From Streptococcus oralis (GTDB lineage: Bacteria > Bacillota > Bacilli > Lactobacillales > Streptococcaceae): a DNA stretch of 64,000 nucleotides. Shown piece by piece: positions 18,039 through 26,772 of this stretch (its first letter is position 1; every line of letters begins with the position of its first letter). A program made the position numbers and the translations under genes. The stretch lies in NCBI RefSeq assembly GCF_021497885.1, contig NZ_CP046523.1:1593501-1657500 (forward strand), given 5' to 3'. The notes below the pieces were generated by a model. The model saw only the letters and a list, made by a program, of their open reading frames with translations, was not told the origin of the DNA and did no database searches.

Positions 18039-19400
18039 TTAATAAACTTGTGCTTTCTCAATGTAACAAATATCTGGCTCTTTTAAAATTTTGCACTTGC
18101 ATAGATTGTATTGCAATTTTAAATTTTCATGAATTTCAATTGTAGCTTCTAGCTTGTCATCACAATGTCTACAAAATAAATCTGCAGAGGCATAATAATC
18201 TGAAACATTTTTATTTAAAAATTCTTCATCAATTAAATTGGAAAATCGACAGTTAGAACACTGGATAAGAAAAGGTGAAGTGAATCTAGGTTCATACTCA
18301 TCACTCTCATCTTCTCCCTTAGTAAATAGCTCAATATTATTTTCTTTAAGTCTTTCTAATACCTTCTTATCCTCTTTGTCAATCTCCACTTGAATATTTT
18401 CTAATGCATCAGCAAATATCAACACTTCATTTCCAAATCTATACCTCAAATCAAATAATTTTTGGTTTGGATTTTCTATATAATTAGATTTACTTTTATC
18501 GAATTCAATATTATATGAATCTTTCAATAAGCTTCGAACTATTTCCCCATATGACACATCTGAGATAGTACTATATTTACAGTTAAGATAACCTCGTTCA
18601 TAAATGAACTCAAAATACTGACTTATCAGTGTATCGGTATTAAGTAATAGCTTTTTATCCTTAAAGAATTTTGCCGTTATATTTTCAAAATTATTTATAG
18701 GTCCAAATTGACTGTAGAGTTGTAAATTTATTTTATCCAATAATCTGATAGTTGAATTCCAGAAAATTTCTGCAAAGTCAGAGTCCATTAGTAATTTTTG
18801 CCTATTATATTGCTTACTAATATCTATCTCTTGATACATTCTATAGGATTTAATAGGGAGTTCACAATTTAAATAATCCAACCAAGAGGATTCTCTAGAT
18901 TCATGGCTTGTTTCTATAAATTGGTAGCTCTCTTTTTTAGAGATATATTTTGAAAATGGAATATAATCTACAAATGTATCAATAATTTTTTCATAATGTG
19001 AATCCATTATAAAAGCATCTTCTAGCATTTTATTAAAAAAGAATAAAAATTTATTATCAGCAATATACAAAAATTCTTCTTTATTTATTCCTCTGACTTT
19101 TTTAAATCCAAAAAATAATTCAATTGAATCCTTCGACATATTCTCACTAATAAATTTTAATTGCATATCTGTTAATATTTTAGGGTCGTTTTTATACCTA
19201 CTAAAAACCTGTGACGAACTATTCTTAGAATTACCATAGTAGGGTTCCCAGAGTCCCATCTTATCTTCCGCTCTATCTAATTCTGCATTATATAACAATT
19301 CGTAGCTATAAAGTTCATTTTCTTTAATATAAGAAAATATATCATTCCGCAGTTGTTCGCTCAAAAAATCTGACGAAGTTGAAAAGAAATGACGGTCCAT
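18039..19400 (-). CDS. Unrecognised 453-residue cargo protein with zinc-ribbon-like cysteines
   Basis: A large cytoplasmic protein with no signal peptide or membrane helix. The first 350 residues are mostly helical and rich in Tyr, Phe, Lys and Asp. The C-terminus has QCSNCRF and, about 30 residues later, LFCRHCDD, a CxxC...CxxC pair typical of a zinc ribbon, then a short CKC-containing tail. It is alone on the minus strand, divergent from the mobilization genes, with an A-rich upstream region. Its size, composition and position in a small mobile element suggest accessory function such as defence, but nothing shows the activity. Confidence 0.65.
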   Translation of the reverse strand: MDRHFFSTSSDFLSEQLRNDIFSYIKENELYSYELLYNAELDRAEDKMGLWEPYYGNSKNSSSQVFSRYKNDPKILTDMQLKFISENMSKDSIELFFGFKKVRGINKEEFLYIADNKFLFFFNKMLEDAFIMDSHYEKIIDTFVDYIPFSKYISKKESYQFIETSHESRESSWLDYLNCELPIKSYRMYQEIDISKQYNRQKLLMDSDFAEIFWNSTIRLLDKINLQLYSQFGPINNFENITAKFFKDKKLLLNTDTLISQYFEFIYERGYLNCKYSTISDVSYGEIVRSLLKDSYNIEFDKSKSNYIENPNQKLFDLRYRFGNEVLIFADALENIQVEIDKEDKKVLERLKENNIELFTKGEDESDEYEPRFTSPFLIQCSNCRFSNLIDEEFLNKNVSDYYASADLFCRHCDDKLEATIEIHENLKLQYNLCKCKILKEPDICYIEKAQVY

Positions 19401-19589
19401 AATTTCTCCTTATATATTTTTATTTTTAAAAACACAAAAATAATGTAATGAAAAAATAGAAAAAAGCGATTTGTTTTAACAATATTATATACTTTTGTTT
19501 TCAGATAATCAAAAAATAGTCTATTTCATATAACTTGTTTTTGCTGTAAACTATCATTGTAAACATATAGCTTCTCGTTGCTATCTCTT

Positions 19590-19614
19590 AAGTATCATAG
19601 CGAGAGTGATACTT
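19590..19614 (+). promoter_or_regulatory. Inverted repeat upstream of the mobilization genes
   Basis: AAGTATCA and TGATACTT form an eight-base-pair perfect inverted repeat with a nine-base loop. It lies 37 bases before the first mobilization gene start codon and after the -10-like region. It could be an operator or a leader hairpin. Confidence 0.45.
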
Positions 19615-19651
19615 ATCAATAATTTCTAAATTAGAATACGAGGTAACTCTT

Positions 19652-19966
19652 ATGAAAACACGTAATCGCAAAGGTGGCTATTCAACTATTACCGCTAATG
19701 AATACATTGATAACAAACAAGGCATTTACTGCTTAAGTACGGAACTTGAACCACAGCAACTCTTTGAGGATGGAAAACCTACTGGCGAAATCGTCGCTTA
19801 CAAGGCAACCTTCATCCAAGAAGGACTCGAACCGTTCCAAGTTAAGTTTGAAGACAAAATTAAGCTACCTGATTTCATGAGTTTGATTCAATTCGATAAC
19901 CTTCAAGCCGTTGAAGTACGCTATATCGTTTACTTTAAAGCTGATGGCATTAAGGAGGTTAAATAA
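19652..19966 (+). CDS. Small IME backbone protein
   Basis: The 104-residue protein starts MKTRNRKGGYSTITANEYID and ends YFKADGIKEVK. It is a soluble, beta-rich protein with no motif I recognise. Its stop codon overlaps the start of the coupling protein gene (TAATG), so the two are co-translated. Similar-sized accessory proteins precede the coupling protein in many streptococcal IMEs and ICEs. A role in mobilization or plasmid-like replication is inferred from position only. Confidence 0.65.
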   Translation: MKTRNRKGGYSTITANEYIDNKQGIYCLSTELEPQQLFEDGKPTGEIVAYKATFIQEGLEPFQVKFEDKIKLPDFMSLIQFDNLQAVEVRYIVYFKADGIKEVK

Positions 19967-21051
19967 TGGTATCGAAAACAGATGCCGTCTTGCAATCATA
20001 CTTGATCCAGAGCCTTAATATGGCTCTTGGAGCCTTGATGCAAGGCGAAACAAGTTATACAAACAGTTTTAACATCGCCATCCAAGAAAACGGTTTCATC
20101 TTCATCCCACGACTTCCCTGTGCCTATATTTTAGATGATGAACTCTATAATAAAATTTTCTTGATTGCTAACGCATCCCTATACCCACATTATACTTTAT
20201 TGAAGCAAAATACAACATACTTTGTTCCTCTAAAAACGGATGATATCCATGTTCAGCGAGGACTCTTCTTTCCGTGGAAGGTGGGAATTTCAAAACGATT
20301 GCTCATTCCTGACCTTGATAGATATACAACAAGTTTGCCCAAAAATCAAATTCCAATTATGGAAAATTTTTCGCTTAATCTTGATAAGGTCGATCACATT
20401 GCAATCTGTGGAAATAGTGGGTCGGGTAAATCTTATGCTCTCACCTATTTACTGAGTGTGCTCAAACACCAATCCGATTTAATTATCGTAGACCCAAAAT
20501 TTGACACACCTAGTCGTTGGGCTCGTGAACATCAAATTGCAGTGATTCATCCCGTTGAAAATCGGTCTAAGTCCGACTTTGTATCAGAAATCAATGAGAA
20601 GTTGAGTCAATGCCTTGAGCTGATTCAAAAACGTCAAGCAATGCTATACGAGAATCCACGTCATGAGTTCACTCATATGACAATTGTGATTGATGAAGTT
20701 CTTGCATTATCCGAAGGAGTCAATAAGACAATTAAAGAATCGTTTTTTTCACTCTCATCTTCTATAGCACTTCTAGGACGTGCTACAAAACTTCATTTAC
20801 TATTAGTTAGCCAAAGGTTCGACCATACTACCATTCCTATTTCAGTCCGTGAACAACTTAATGTCCTCATCCAGATTGGCAACATTAACAAGAAGACGAC
20901 ACAATTTCTATTTCCCGACCTCGACCCAGAAGGTATTGTTATCCCTACTGGACATGGAACAGGTCTGATTCAAGTGATTGATAATGAACATCCTTATCAG
21001 GTTCTTCCACTACTATGCCCAACATATTACACAAAGAAAGGAATTATTTAA
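19966..21051 (+). CDS. TcpA/FtsK-like coupling ATPase
   Basis: The 361-residue protein has a P-loop (AICGNSGSGKSYA) at about residues 144-156 and a Walker B MTIVIDEVLAL at about 238-248. The C-terminal part carries the LLGRATKLHLLLVSQR segment typical of FtsK/TcpA motors. It lacks clear N-terminal membrane helices, so it may depend on the downstream membrane protein for anchoring. TcpA-type couplers bring the relaxase-DNA complex to a conjugation pore. This element has no pore genes, so it would borrow one from a co-resident element. Confidence 0.85.
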   Translation: MVSKTDAVLQSYLIQSLNMALGALMQGETSYTNSFNIAIQENGFIFIPRLPCAYILDDELYNKIFLIANASLYPHYTLLKQNTTYFVPLKTDDIHVQRGLFFPWKVGISKRLLIPDLDRYTTSLPKNQIPIMENFSLNLDKVDHIAICGNSGSGKSYALTYLLSVLKHQSDLIIVDPKFDTPSRWAREHQIAVIHPVENRSKSDFVSEINEKLSQCLELIQKRQAMLYENPRHEFTHMTIVIDEVLALSEGVNKTIKESFFSLSSSIALLGRATKLHLLLVSQRFDHTTIPISVREQLNVLIQIGNINKKTTQFLFPDLDPEGIVIPTGHGTGLIQVIDNEHPYQVLPLLCPTYYTKKGII

Positions 21052-21692
21052 TGATGAAAAAATCTTACTTCATGAAGACATTCAACCTCAACATCAATCT
21101 GATTCTAGTTTCATTTCTAGCAGAATTTATAGGATGGTCTCTGGAATTTCTATCAAATCAGTTTAAACTAAATCCTCTCAGTTTTTTCGACCTCTCCCAG
21201 TTCAATAGCTATTTAGAATTAGGAAGCAAATATTCTTATACAGCATTGTCCATCCTTCTATTTATACTATTTGTTTCTGTAATGTTTGAAATTCTGAATC
21301 GATTTCGATTTGATAGTCTACTCAATTATTTTAAATCCGTATACTTTACATTGAAACTTCGTCAGTTTCTAACGCAACGTGAGAAATCAGAAAAAACAAC
21401 AATGATTGACAATCAGAATATAACTACCTTCAATCCCATAAATAGTAGTTTTAATCACTGTGCACATAAGAGTGTCGTAGACATACGAAAAGATGATGTA
21501 ACGATTTTTGTCAAAGTTCCTAGAGACCAGCAGGGACAAAAAATTTTGAGTGACATGACCCCGCAACTGAAAGAAGAAGTTGCAAGTCAGCATCCTGACT
21601 ACTACTTTTCAGCACCAAATCGAATTCGTAATAAACTATGGTTAGTTGGTAAAAAACGACAAAAAGGGGCTATGGCTTGCGTTAAGCAGTAG
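21051..21692 (+). CDS. Two-helix membrane protein of the mobilization operon
   Basis: The 213-residue protein starts at 21051, where ATG overlaps the coupling-protein stop and an AGGA site lies upstream. Hydrophobic helices at about residues 13-31 and 60-85 flank an outside loop, and the C-terminal two thirds is soluble and cytoplasmic. The end is basic (KKRQKGAMACVKQ). I do not recognise the family. The overlap with the coupling ATPase suggests it anchors that ATPase in the membrane. Confidence 0.65.
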   Translation: MMKKSYFMKTFNLNINLILVSFLAEFIGWSLEFLSNQFKLNPLSFFDLSQFNSYLELGSKYSYTALSILLFILFVSVMFEILNRFRFDSLLNYFKSVYFTLKLRQFLTQREKSEKTTMIDNQNITTFNPINSSFNHCAHKSVVDIRKDDVTIFVKVPRDQQGQKILSDMTPQLKEEVASQHPDYYFSAPNRIRNKLWLVGKKRQKGAMACVKQ

Positions 21693-21720
21693 CCAGATAG
21701 CCCCTGCTAGCATTATACAA

Positions 21721-21771
21721 GATAATTGGGGGGGAACTACGACCCCCAATTATCCTGTAATCAGTAATCAG
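21721..21771 (+). promoter_or_regulatory. Putative pMV158-type double-strand origin / nick site
   Basis: GATAATTGGGGG (21721-21732) and CCCCCAATTATC (21743-21754) form a perfect 12-base-pair hairpin. Its loop carries ACTACGA running into CCCCC, matching the TACTACG/AC nick sequence and flank of pMV158-family origins at all but the first base. Two direct repeats TAATCAG (21758-21764, 21765-21771) follow, where such plasmids have Rep-binding iterons. The Rep gene starts 15 bases later. The origin call is strong by pattern; its use as oriT is inference. Confidence 0.75.
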
Positions 21772-21785
21772 AAAGGCATATCAAA

Positions 21786-22385
21786 ATGACAAAAGAACAA
21801 CGCTCTAGCAAGTGGACATTCCTTTTTTACAAAGAAAGTGCCCCTGCTGACTATCTTGAAATTCTTGAAGAACTACACATCCCCTTCATCCTGAGCCCTT
21901 GGCATGATAAGGATATTAACCGACAAACTGGGGAACTGAAAAAATATCACAAACACGGGGCTTTCTTCTTTGATTCTCTCAAAAGTTATAAACAAGTTTC
22001 TGAGATAATCAAGGACAAGTTGAACGGCCCTGCTCATGTAGAAATCGTACAATCACCCAAAGGACTTTTCGACTACTTCATTCATGCTGAAAGTAAGGAG
22101 AAAACTCAATATGATATAGATGATATTGAAGTTGGATGTGGTTTTAATCTCGATAAATTTCTTGTAGAAAATAACTCAGATGATTTCATGCATGAAGTTG
22201 TGGATATTATTGAGCAGAATGACTTCACAGAGTTTGAAGAACTCGTCTGGTATGCACGAGCTAATCACACACCACTTCTTGGACTTATCATTGAGCGCAC
22301 CTACTTTTTTGCTAAGTATTTGGATTCACGTCGATGCAATCCAATGAGGAACCAAGATAAGAAGGAGGGTAATAAATGCAAGTAA
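21786..22385 (+). CDS. Rolling-circle Rep (Rep_2/pMV158 RepB-like), probable relaxase
   Basis: The 199-residue protein has the HUH endonuclease set of the RepB family. SPWHDKDIN (His40, Asp41) is followed by KYHKHGAF with the metal-binding pair His55/His57, and by the nucleophile Tyr97 in KGLFDYFIH. RepB of pMV158 has similar length and uses Tyr99. It nicks and joins DNA at the adjacent origin hairpin. In an integrative element it would act on the excised circle for replication and possibly as relaxase. Its stop overlaps the xis start. Confidence 0.9.
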   Translation: MTKEQRSSKWTFLFYKESAPADYLEILEELHIPFILSPWHDKDINRQTGELKKYHKHGAFFFDSLKSYKQVSEIIKDKLNGPAHVEIVQSPKGLFDYFIHAESKEKTQYDIDDIEVGCGFNLDKFLVENNSDDFMHEVVDIIEQNDFTEFEELVWYARANHTPLLGLIIERTYFFAKYLDSRRCNPMRNQDKKEGNKCK

Positions 22386-22639
22386 TCCTACCAGATGAGC
22401 AAATTCACCAAATTCAACTATTACTATCCAATCTTATTCAAAAAGAAATTAAACAACAATTAGAAAAAAAGCCTTTAAGTTATCCCTATTTTAACAAACA
22501 ACAGACTTGCGACTATTTGGGAATTTCCAACAATACACTTGATTCATGGATTCAAAAGGGGCTTCCATCCATCAAAATTGGAAAAACAATTCGATTCCAC
22601 AAAGACTCTATTGACCGCTGGTTAAACGGTAACAACTAG
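22376..22639 (+). CDS. Excisionase (MerR-like HTH), element A
   Basis: The 87-residue protein has a C-terminal winged HTH (KQQTCDYLGISNNTLDSWIQ, about residues 42-61) ending GKTIRFHKDSIDRWL, the usual form of streptococcal Xis proteins. It overlaps rep by ten bases and precedes int. It is a clear paralogue of the protein at 44022-44282 in element B. Xis bends the element ends and directs excision by Int. Confidence 0.88.
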   Translation: MQVILPDEQIHQIQLLLSNLIQKEIKQQLEKKPLSYPYFNKQQTCDYLGISNNTLDSWIQKGLPSIKIGKTIRFHKDSIDRWLNGNN

Positions 22640-22705
22640 AAAAATCAAGATTTTTATTTTATAATGGTCATGATATTTTCTGGTTCGATACACAAGGAGA
22701 ATATC

Positions 22706-23923
22706 ATGACTATCAGTAAGACAAAAAACGGAACTTATCGCTTAAAAATCTATATCCCAATTGAAGCACGAATGCCACTTGGAATTGTCAATAGCAACTA
22801 TTACGATAAGCGATTTAAAACTAGAAAGGAGGCAAGACAAGCTGAGATAGACTTGCTTACCAAGTTAAATCAAATAGAAGATAATGAATTTACAGGACTT
22901 GCAAAAGGAGATATTCTTTTCTCCGACTTCTATAACAATATCTGGTGGGACTCTTATAAAGCAGGTCAAACTACATCTACTTCTAAACCACCAAGCAGGT
23001 CAACAGTTGCTAATACCAAAACCTGTTTTGAAAAACATATACTGCCACTTCTTGGAAACTATACGATACAGTTTTTAAACCAAAATAAGCAAGTTATCCT
23101 AAATCTAATGACATCTAAGGCTAATGAATATGCGAACTTCAAATCTTTACGTAGTTATGTAATTTCCATTTTTGACTGGGCAGAAGAACTTGAGTATATA
23201 GAAGCTAATAAAGTTGCAAAAATATTAAGAAGAATAAAAGCTATTAAAAAGATTCAACTTGCAGAGTCAAAGAGAGAGGAAGATTTATATCTAACTCATG
23301 AACAACTCCAAGAATAGTTCTCAGCATTTCAAGAAGATTTAGATAATGATAAAATAACTCTGAAAGATTATGTTTTATTTTATCTCACTTTTTTCTTAGG
23401 TGATAGAAAATCTGAAACCTATGCTCTTCAATGGAAACATATCGACTTTTCAAAATCACAGATTCAGCTAATTCAAGCTTTAGATAGATATGGACAAGTA
23501 AAATCTACTAAGGGAAATAAGAAAACTATTTTCTCTATTTCTAATGACTTACTTCAGCTCCTTACCTCTTGGAAAGAACAACAAAAATATGAACTGGCAA
23601 AGTTTGGCATCATCAGTAATCCAGAACAATTTGTTTTTACATATATTGACACAAAAGGAAACATCAATAAGCCTTTACATGCTGACTATCTAAACAACAA
23701 AATGAAAAGTATTAGAAAGCGACATAAAGAGCTGACACATGCTACACCTCATAAACTACGACATACAGGAGCAACACTTGCTAAACAAGCAGGAATGAGC
23801 TTAGAAGCCATTTCTGAAGCACTAACGCATAGCGATACAGGCACAACTCAAATTTATGTCAACACCTCTAATGTAGTTCCTATGGCAGTTGGGGAATTTG
23901 CTTTAAAGTCTCTAAAACAATAA
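22706..23923 (+). pseudogene. Tyrosine integrase of element A, disrupted by one nonsense codon
   Basis: Start at 22706 (MTISKTKNGTYRLKIY) behind a CAAGGAGA site. The frame is open to a TAG at 23315-23317 and then continues uninterrupted to 23923. The intact paralogue in element B has TGG (Trp) here, so one G-to-A change explains it. The second half carries the catalytic residues: Arg in GDRKSE, HKLRHTG, His in THSDTG and Tyr in QIYVNTS. Without readthrough the product stops at about residue 203 and cannot cut DNA. Sequence error is possible. Confidence 0.88.
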
Positions 23924-23995
23924 GGTAAAAATAAGGTGAACTTTGAGGTAAACTTTTTAAAAAAACACGAAAAAAGCACCCATAAGGTAAACTTT
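23922..23995 (+). promoter_or_regulatory. Right-end integrase arm-type sites of element A
   Basis: Four related repeats: AAGGTAAA (23922), AAGGTGAACTTT (23933-23944), GAGGTAAACTTT (23945-23956) and AAGGTAAACTTT (23984-23995). They start at the int stop codon and match the two left-end sites of the same element. A weak AGCAC/GTGCT hairpin with T-run on the minus strand overlaps and may terminate the rpsI-end transcript. Confidence 0.65.
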
Positions 23996-24005
23996 TGAGT
24001 GCTTT

Positions 24006-24079
24006 GAAACGTTGATATAATCGTATTGATTAACGTTTTGAGAATTGTGATGCTTTACGAGCTTTCTTAAGACCTGGTT
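24006..24079 (-). repeat. Attachment-site copy 2 (junction between elements A and B)
   Basis: These 74 bases are identical to 45654-45727, which contains the real rpsI 3' end and stop codon. Sequence diverges right after CCTGGTT in both. This copy encodes [14 protein letters not shown] and stop but no upstream rpsI, so it is a displaced end made by insertion of element B. Confidence 0.93.
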
Positions 24080-24185
24080 GGATACATTTATATTTGAATA
24101 AGTTTCAAAATCCCCTTTAAATCAGCGTTTCTCCGCTTTTTTTAGAAAACTAATTTCATCTAATTTGAATAAGTTTCAATTAAAT

Positions 24186-24246
24186 GGTGTGAATTTTACC
24201 CTAAAAATACACAAATTGAGCTAGATTTTACCAAAAAGTTCACACC
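24186..24246. promoter_or_regulatory. Left-end integrase arm-type sites of element B
   Basis: GGTGTGAATTT (24186-24196) and inverted AAAGTTCACACC (24235-24246) match the GGTGTGAA repeats beside int at the right end of element B. Further TTTGAATAAGTTTCA repeats lie at 24093-24170. Apart from these and the flanking attachment copy, 24080-24452 holds no gene. Confidence 0.65.
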
Positions 24247-24452
24247 ATTTGAATTATTATTGTTTTGTACATTTGATATACGGAATACAATATAAATTAT
24301 CGCAAATATCTTTCAATATACTCTATGAAGATACAAGGTTCTATACTGCTACAGCTTAACCAGTTATGCATCAGATAGATAGTCCAATTTCTGCAAAAAA
24401 TTGATTCATAGAAATACATCTACCTACTATTTTAATATTTTATCAAATAAAA

Positions 24453-24473
24453 AATCGGTATTTTCTACCGATT
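24453..24473 (-). terminator. Intrinsic terminator of the LacI-type regulator gene
   Basis: On the minus strand AATCGGTA and TACCGATT pair around a five-base loop and run into six T. The stem overlaps the stop codon of the regulator gene. Confidence 0.88.
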
Positions 24474-25473
24474 AAAAGCTTTGTCTTCTAATAATTTTTG
24501 AAGATATTTCAACGGATTCTATATTTTCACCGTTAATGATTGCTAAAACACCTTCTATCATTTTTTGGGCTAACATAGCATAATTAGGAGAAATAGTAGA
24601 CAGAGCTGGAGTATAATATTGCGAAATAGGAATATTATCGAATCCAATTATTGAAATATCATCAGGAATGGTAATCCCCTTCTCATAGCACGCACGAATC
24701 AGCCCTTGAACCTTCTCATCCCCAGAAACAAATATCATATCCGGATGATTTTGATTAGATAAATTATTTATAGCATATGAATAAACTGAATCAATTGTAG
24801 TTAAACCATAAATAACTTGCAAATCCATTAAATAATTTTTATCAGTCAAAAAAGTACGAACACCTTTTTCACGATCCTTATTAACAAGAGATTCCCCTCC
24901 CATAAGTAACAACATACTTTTAATACTCTCTTTTGTTACTAATTCCATCATATCATAAGTGGCTTGAAAATTGTTATTAGATACATAAACAACATCAGGT
25001 GTTCGAGATTCTCCAAAAACTATAAAAGGCATATTATTCTTCTGTAAATAATTAATCCGAATATCGTCTTTACTTTCATAAAATACTATTACTCCATCTA
25101 TTAAGCTTCCTGTGCTTGAAATTATTGAATTCCTAATCGTATCTTCTTCACCAAAGTATTCAACAATAGCGTTTACACCAAACTCTTTACAAGTTTGTAG
25201 AACTCTATCTAGTAAAGTTTGAAACCAAATCAAGGGAAAAGAATCAATCTTTTTAACGGAAATCAAAATGTTTGTAGTTTCTTTCTTAGTCAAATTTTTT
25301 GCATATGCATTTGGAACATACGACAACTCATCAATGACTTTTTGAATAGCTCGATAAGTTTCTTCTCTTACCTTTTCACCACCGTTAATAACACGTGAAA
25401 CAGTTTTTGGAGAAAAACCTGATAAATGCGCAATATCATAAATAGTTACCTTTTTATCGTTTAAATTTTTCAC
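24472..25473 (-). CDS. LacI/GalR-family transcriptional regulator
   Basis: The 333-residue protein has an N-terminal LacI HTH (VTIYDIAHLSGFSPKTVSRVING, residues 8-30) and hinge (VPNAYAKNLTKK). The periplasmic-binding-protein-like effector domain ends with ISIIGFDNIPISQYYTPALSTI, the usual family C-terminal motif. It should repress by binding a near-palindrome with central CG. Two such sites are seen in this cargo region, upstream of the 2H-ABC operon and upstream of the surface-protein operon. The effector is unknown, possibly a sugar or phosphosugar. It has its own promoter and terminator. Confidence 0.9.
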   Translation of the reverse strand: MKNLNDKKVTIYDIAHLSGFSPKTVSRVINGGEKVREETYRAIQKVIDELSYVPNAYAKNLTKKETTNILISVKKIDSFPLIWFQTLLDRVLQTCKEFGVNAIVEYFGEEDTIRNSIISSTGSLIDGVIVFYESKDDIRINYLQKNNMPFIVFGESRTPDVVYVSNNNFQATYDMMELVTKESIKSMLLLMGGESLVNKDREKGVRTFLTDKNYLMDLQVIYGLTTIDSVYSYAINNLSNQNHPDMIFVSGDEKVQGLIRACYEKGITIPDDISIIGFDNIPISQYYTPALSTISPNYAMLAQKMIEGVLAIINGENIESVEISSKIIRRQSF

Positions 25474-25505
25474 TTTAGTCCTCCATTTATGATTTATCTA
25501 ATTTT

Positions 25506-25533
25506 ATTATACAATATTTACTTTTTTTAACAA
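25506..25533 (-). promoter_or_regulatory. Promoter of the LacI-type regulator gene
   Basis: On the minus strand TTGTTA (25528-25533) and TATAAT (25506-25511) are 16 bases apart. The -10 lies 33 bases before the start codon. No copy of the TGACA-TGTCA operator is seen here. Confidence 0.75.
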
Positions 25534-25602
25534 GAGAATTTAGAAAAATATTTTAATGTATCTTAACAAAAACTTTAATTTCAAAATTTTCTATTTTATA
25601 CT

Positions 25603-25965
25603 CTATTCATCCGATTCAAAAAAATAACATTGACAATTAAAATTTTTATTCTTTACTATTTTTTCTACTTCACAACTGATAAACTTGTATGAAAATAACT
25701 TACCACGAAAATATAAAAAATCATTTTCGGTAAAATCCATTGAAACTATAAAAGTATCTAATAACATTTGGACATAGCAGTCTAAGATCGGAATAATCTT
25801 TTCCTTAACAATAACTTTTGATAGTATATCATCAGCAGGTAAAGAAGCCGAAAATACAATTTCACAAATATCATAAAAAGAATGAAATCTATATACTTGC
25901 ACTAAAGAATTATATTCAAAATACGTTATTCTTCCACAGTCAAAATTAATATTATATACCTTCAT
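25603..25965 (-). CDS. Hypothetical 120-residue protein
   Basis: Starts MKVYNINFDCGRITYFEYNS behind AAGGAT. It is a soluble protein rich in Phe, Tyr, Ile and Cys, ending NCQCYFFESDE. No family recognised. It sits between the MgtC terminator and the regulator gene. A TTGACT/TATAAG pair with 17-base spacing lies immediately upstream, which would give a very short leader. It may be a small cargo gene with its own promoter. Confidence 0.5.
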   Translation of the reverse strand: MKVYNINFDCGRITYFEYNSLVQVYRFHSFYDICEIVFSASLPADDILSKVIVKEKIIPILDCYVQMLLDTFIVSMDFTENDFLYFRGKLFSYKFISCEVEKIVKNKNFNCQCYFFESDE

Positions 25966-26018
25966 TTATGTTTATCCTTATACTTTGCAAATAATTTTGA
26001 GTCAATTATCACCTAAAA

Positions 26019-26056
26019 AACAAAGAGACAAGAATAACTGCCCCTTTGTTTATTCT
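26019..26056 (-). terminator. Intrinsic terminator at the end of the ABC-MgtC operon
   Basis: On the minus strand AAACAAAG and CTTTGTTT pair across a loop of about 20 bases and are followed by T-rich sequence. It lies just after the MgtC stop codon. Confidence 0.65.
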
Positions 26057-26059
26057 ATA

Positions 26060-26770
26060 TCAACTAACTTCTTCAACATAAATAACACCAACAATATTTG
26101 CTATTTCTTCCATCAGTTTAAGATGTTCAAACTTACCTGAAAGTTCTAGAGTCATAAATGATGCTATTCTTTTGTCTGGAACATCAAAATATTCAATTCT
26201 TTCAGAATTAACATCTCCAAAAGCAGTTCTTGAATCATTCAATCGAATTCCATTTTCTGCACAATAAACTAATACTCGATTATATGCCTCAGTAGATTTA
26301 ACTACAATATATAATTCAATAACTTTTGAACGACTTTGAAGATATTTTTTTAAAGGCTGAAACATAGAAATCACACTCCAAACAGAAATAGCTACTAACA
26401 GAGCACCTTCATAAAAACCTACTCCAATAGCTAAACCTATTCCTGCTGAAGCCCAGATTCCTGCTGCAGTTGTCAGACCCGTAACCTTCTTTTTATCTGT
26501 GATTAGAATTGTTCCAGCTCCAAGAAAACCAACACCAGATATAACCTGAGCACCTAACCGTGTCGGATCTCCTGTTCCAAACTTATAAGATACGAATTCA
26601 TTAGTCATCATAATTAAACAAGCAGCCATACAAACAATACTATGTGTACGAATACCTGCTGGTTGAGATTTACTTCCTCTTTCTAAGCCAATAATACTTC
26701 CAATGACCAAAGATAATACGACTCTAATTATAATTTCGATGTTCGATAGTCCTATGCTGGATGTTTGCAT
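26060..26770 (-). CDS. MgtC/SapB-family membrane protein
   Basis: The 236-residue protein has the MgtC N-terminal core: SLVIGSIIGLERGSKSQPAGIRTHSIVCMAA, then GVGFLGAGTI and GLTTAAGIWASAGIG, forming four to five membrane helices (residues 10-125). A soluble C-terminal ACT-like domain follows. MgtC proteins in other bacteria affect phosphate and membrane-potential homeostasis. Here it is the last gene of the 2H phosphoesterase-ABC transporter operon, two bases after the permease. That context, with PhoU in the next operon, points to phosphate balance rather than magnesium. This is inference. Confidence 0.9.
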   Translation of the reverse strand: MQTSSIGLSNIEIIIRVVLSLVIGSIIGLERGSKSQPAGIRTHSIVCMAACLIMMTNEFVSYKFGTGDPTRLGAQVISGVGFLGAGTILITDKKKVTGLTTAAGIWASAGIGLAIGVGFYEGALLVAISVWSVISMFQPLKKYLQSRSKVIELYIVVKSTEAYNRVLVYCAENGIRLNDSRTAFGDVNSERIEYFDVPDKRIASFMTLELSGKFEHLKLMEEIANIVGVIYVEEVS

Positions 26771-26772
26771 TA

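Larger units (their letters stand above)
15424..24079. mobile_element. Element A: integrative mobilizable element at rpsI (about 8.6 kb)
   Basis: It is bounded by attachment copies 1 and 2. Core genes on the plus strand are a small protein, a TcpA/FtsK-like coupling protein, a membrane protein, a pMV158-type Rep/relaxase, Xis and a disrupted integrase at the right end. Cargo on the minus strand is a three-gene operon and a 453-residue protein, both AT-rich and unrecognised. No type IV secretion genes are present. Streptococcal IMEs that use plasmid-Rep-like relaxases with TcpA-type couplers are a known class, and this layout fits it. Confidence 0.85.
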
